A DNA stretch of 64,000 nucleotides from Ohtaekwangia kribbensis (GTDB lineage: Bacteria; Bacteroidota; Bacteroidia; Cytophagales; Cyclobacteriaceae). Under the pieces are notes generated by a model, which was not told where the DNA came from, searched no databases, and saw only the letters and a list, made by a program, of their open reading frames with translations. The position numbers and the translations under genes were made by a program. How positions within the stretch are numbered: the stretch's first letter is position 1; every line of letters starts with the position of its first letter. Below, in pieces: positions 63,172-64,000 of the stretch. Location: assembly GCF_042676245.1 (NCBI RefSeq), contig NZ_JBHTKA010000007.1:248001-312000 (forward strand), given 5' to 3'.

Positions 63172-63648
63172 ATGAAGTCGCGCATCAACTTTTATTTGTT
63201 TATAGCAGCAATGGTGGTGTTAGACAGCGTGTTACTGCGCAGTCCAAATCTATTGGGCAAGATCGGGCTCATCATCTATAAATATCATTACCTTCGAACT
63301 TTTCCAAAAGCATTGCTAACGGTATCATTAGTGGTTTCAGGAGCAGTGATATTGGCAGAAGGTGTACGGTTTATGGTGAAGCAGGAGATACTGAAACGAA
63401 TTACAGGCAAAGTGATTTTAGTATTCTTTATGCTTGCTGTTGCCGGTATATTGGCCAAGACTGCGATTGATTTTACTGCGTGGAGTTACAGCCATACCGG
63501 GTTACGTTTCAGAATTGGTGCGCATTTATTACCGGTAATTCTGATGCTCGTGTTTGCCTATGCATTCATCACTTTGCCAAAAACAACTTTACTTTTTCCG
63601 CCTTCACCTTCCAATGAGGAGGAGGCCAACAAAACGATTATTTCCTGA
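63172..63648 (+). CDS. Small membrane protein of unknown function
   Basis: 158 residues with four hydrophobic helices (about 5-25, 45-65, 80-100, 120-140). No motif recognised. 28 nt after fahA and its stop overlaps the next start (TGATG), so it is likely in an operon with both. Confidence 0.7.
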   Translation: MKSRINFYLFIAAMVVLDSVLLRSPNLLGKIGLIIYKYHYLRTFPKALLTVSLVVSGAVILAEGVRFMVKQEILKRITGKVILVFFMLAVAGILAKTAIDFTAWSYSHTGLRFRIGAHLLPVILMLVFAYAFITLPKTTLLFPPSPSNEEEANKTIIS

Positions 63649-64000
63649 TGCTGACGGTTAACCCCAAAGAAATACCCTCTTCACAACTCCATGGCTACCT
63701 GCTGGGATCGGTAACTCCGCGACCGATCGCTTTTGCCAGTACAATTGATAAAGACGGAAATGTAAACCTGAGTCCTTTCAGTTTCTTCAATTGCTTTGGA
63801 TATAACCCTCCTTTGTTGATTTTTTCTCCGGCCCGCAGAGGTCGCGACAACACAACCAAACATACCTACGAGAATGTGCTCGAAGTACAGGAAGTTGTGA
63901 TCAACATGGTAAGCTATAGCATGGTGCAGCAGATGTCGCTGGCCAGTACCGAGTATCCGAAAGGTATAAATGAATTTCAGAAAGCAGGCTTTACAGAGGT
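63648..64000 (+). CDS. Flavin reductase-like FMN-binding protein (3' end cut)
   Basis: The first 117 codons are visible; frame continues past the window. TPRPIAFASTIDKDGNVNLSPFSFFN and the NPPLLIFSPAR block match flavin reductase-like/DIM6/NTAB-type split-barrel proteins that bind FMN. One-nt overlap with the preceding gene. Often found with aromatic amino acid degradation genes, which fits fahA upstream. Confidence 0.85.
   Translation, partial: MLTVNPKEIPSSQLHGYLLGSVTPRPIAFASTIDKDGNVNLSPFSFFNCFGYNPPLLIFSPARRGRDNTTKHTYENVLEVQEVVINMVSYSMVQQMSLASTEYPKGINEFQKAGFTE

Noticed and set aside
1..64000. CRISPR arrays, tRNA or rRNA genes, insertion sequences or prophage genes
   Set aside because: None of their signatures was found when reading the intergenic stretches and gene products. 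The repeat islands lack regular spacers, and no transposase or integrase is encoded.

Overview
The window looks like chromosomal DNA from a Bacteroidota bacterium, most likely order Cytophagales. The evidence is type IX secretion (T9SS) cargo with C-terminal sorting domains, the T9SS regulator PorX, a class III glutamine synthetase, a fused LpxC/FabZ, several Bacteroidota-restricted DUF families (DUF3822, DUF4296, DUF4407), promoters resembling TTTG-N19/20-TAnnTTTG, and translation starts without Shine-Dalgarno sequences. Placement below phylum is inference. I see no rRNA, tRNA, IS element, prophage or CRISPR array; this is a core-genome segment.

Layout. 1-5847 (minus): a truncated T9SS cargo protein, a PASTA protein, D-Ala-D-Ala ligase and a secreted M43 metalloprotease. 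6114-11036: a MacB/FtsX-type permease converging on a subtilase. 11499-13341: a PH-domain protein and the Fe-S pair NifU-like/Mrp. 13592-18391: DnaG, RibBA, a secreted unknown and SurE. 18617-22204: two lipid-linked glycosyltransferases and a PAP2 phosphatase. 22481-27760: GlnN, a response regulator, a desaturase and a DUF4407 protein. 27895-31780: a siroheme-dependent sulfite/nitrite reductase operon (reductase, SUMT, siroheme synthase) preceded by a leader region with a Cys-Cys-Cys leader peptide and a switchable terminator. 31846-37835: an FAD oxidoreductase, PyrE, two NUDIX proteins, CoaD, DUF3822, DUF1573 and DUF423. 37872-40835: a YggS protein, and a GH3-family enzyme overlapping a LysE exporter. 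41095-43953: a DUF58/BatD-like/BatA operon. 44194-46934: a DUF4296 lipoprotein and MutS2. 47185-51901: a lipoprotein, an ABC ATPase and the lipid A genes lpxA, lpxC/fabZ, lpxD. 52030-56614: an HD hydrolase and the porX-tsaE-ald operon. 56754-64000: a secreted unknown (paralogue of the one after ribBA), ValS, an RsmF-like methyltransferase, fumarylacetoacetase, a small membrane protein and a truncated flavin reductase-like gene.

How the parts connect. PorX is the regulator of the secretion route used by the cargo proteins at the left end. PASTA/Ddl, LpxA/C/D, the GT2/GT39/PAP2 group and BatA/DUF58 all act on the envelope. The reductase operon makes both the reductase and its siroheme cofactor.

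The most interesting signal is at 27936-28115. A 31-codon reading frame with three consecutive Cys codons is followed by a perfect 10-bp intrinsic terminator. An 8-nt segment inside the leader frame is complementary to the 5' arm of that terminator. This is the architecture of ribosome-mediated transcription attenuation, here apparently sensing cysteine (charged tRNA-Cys). Two genome-scale peculiarities also stand out: a strong preference for the word TATA inside genes (Ile is ATA after codons ending in T), and at least four families of degenerate, quasi-palindromic intergenic repeats.
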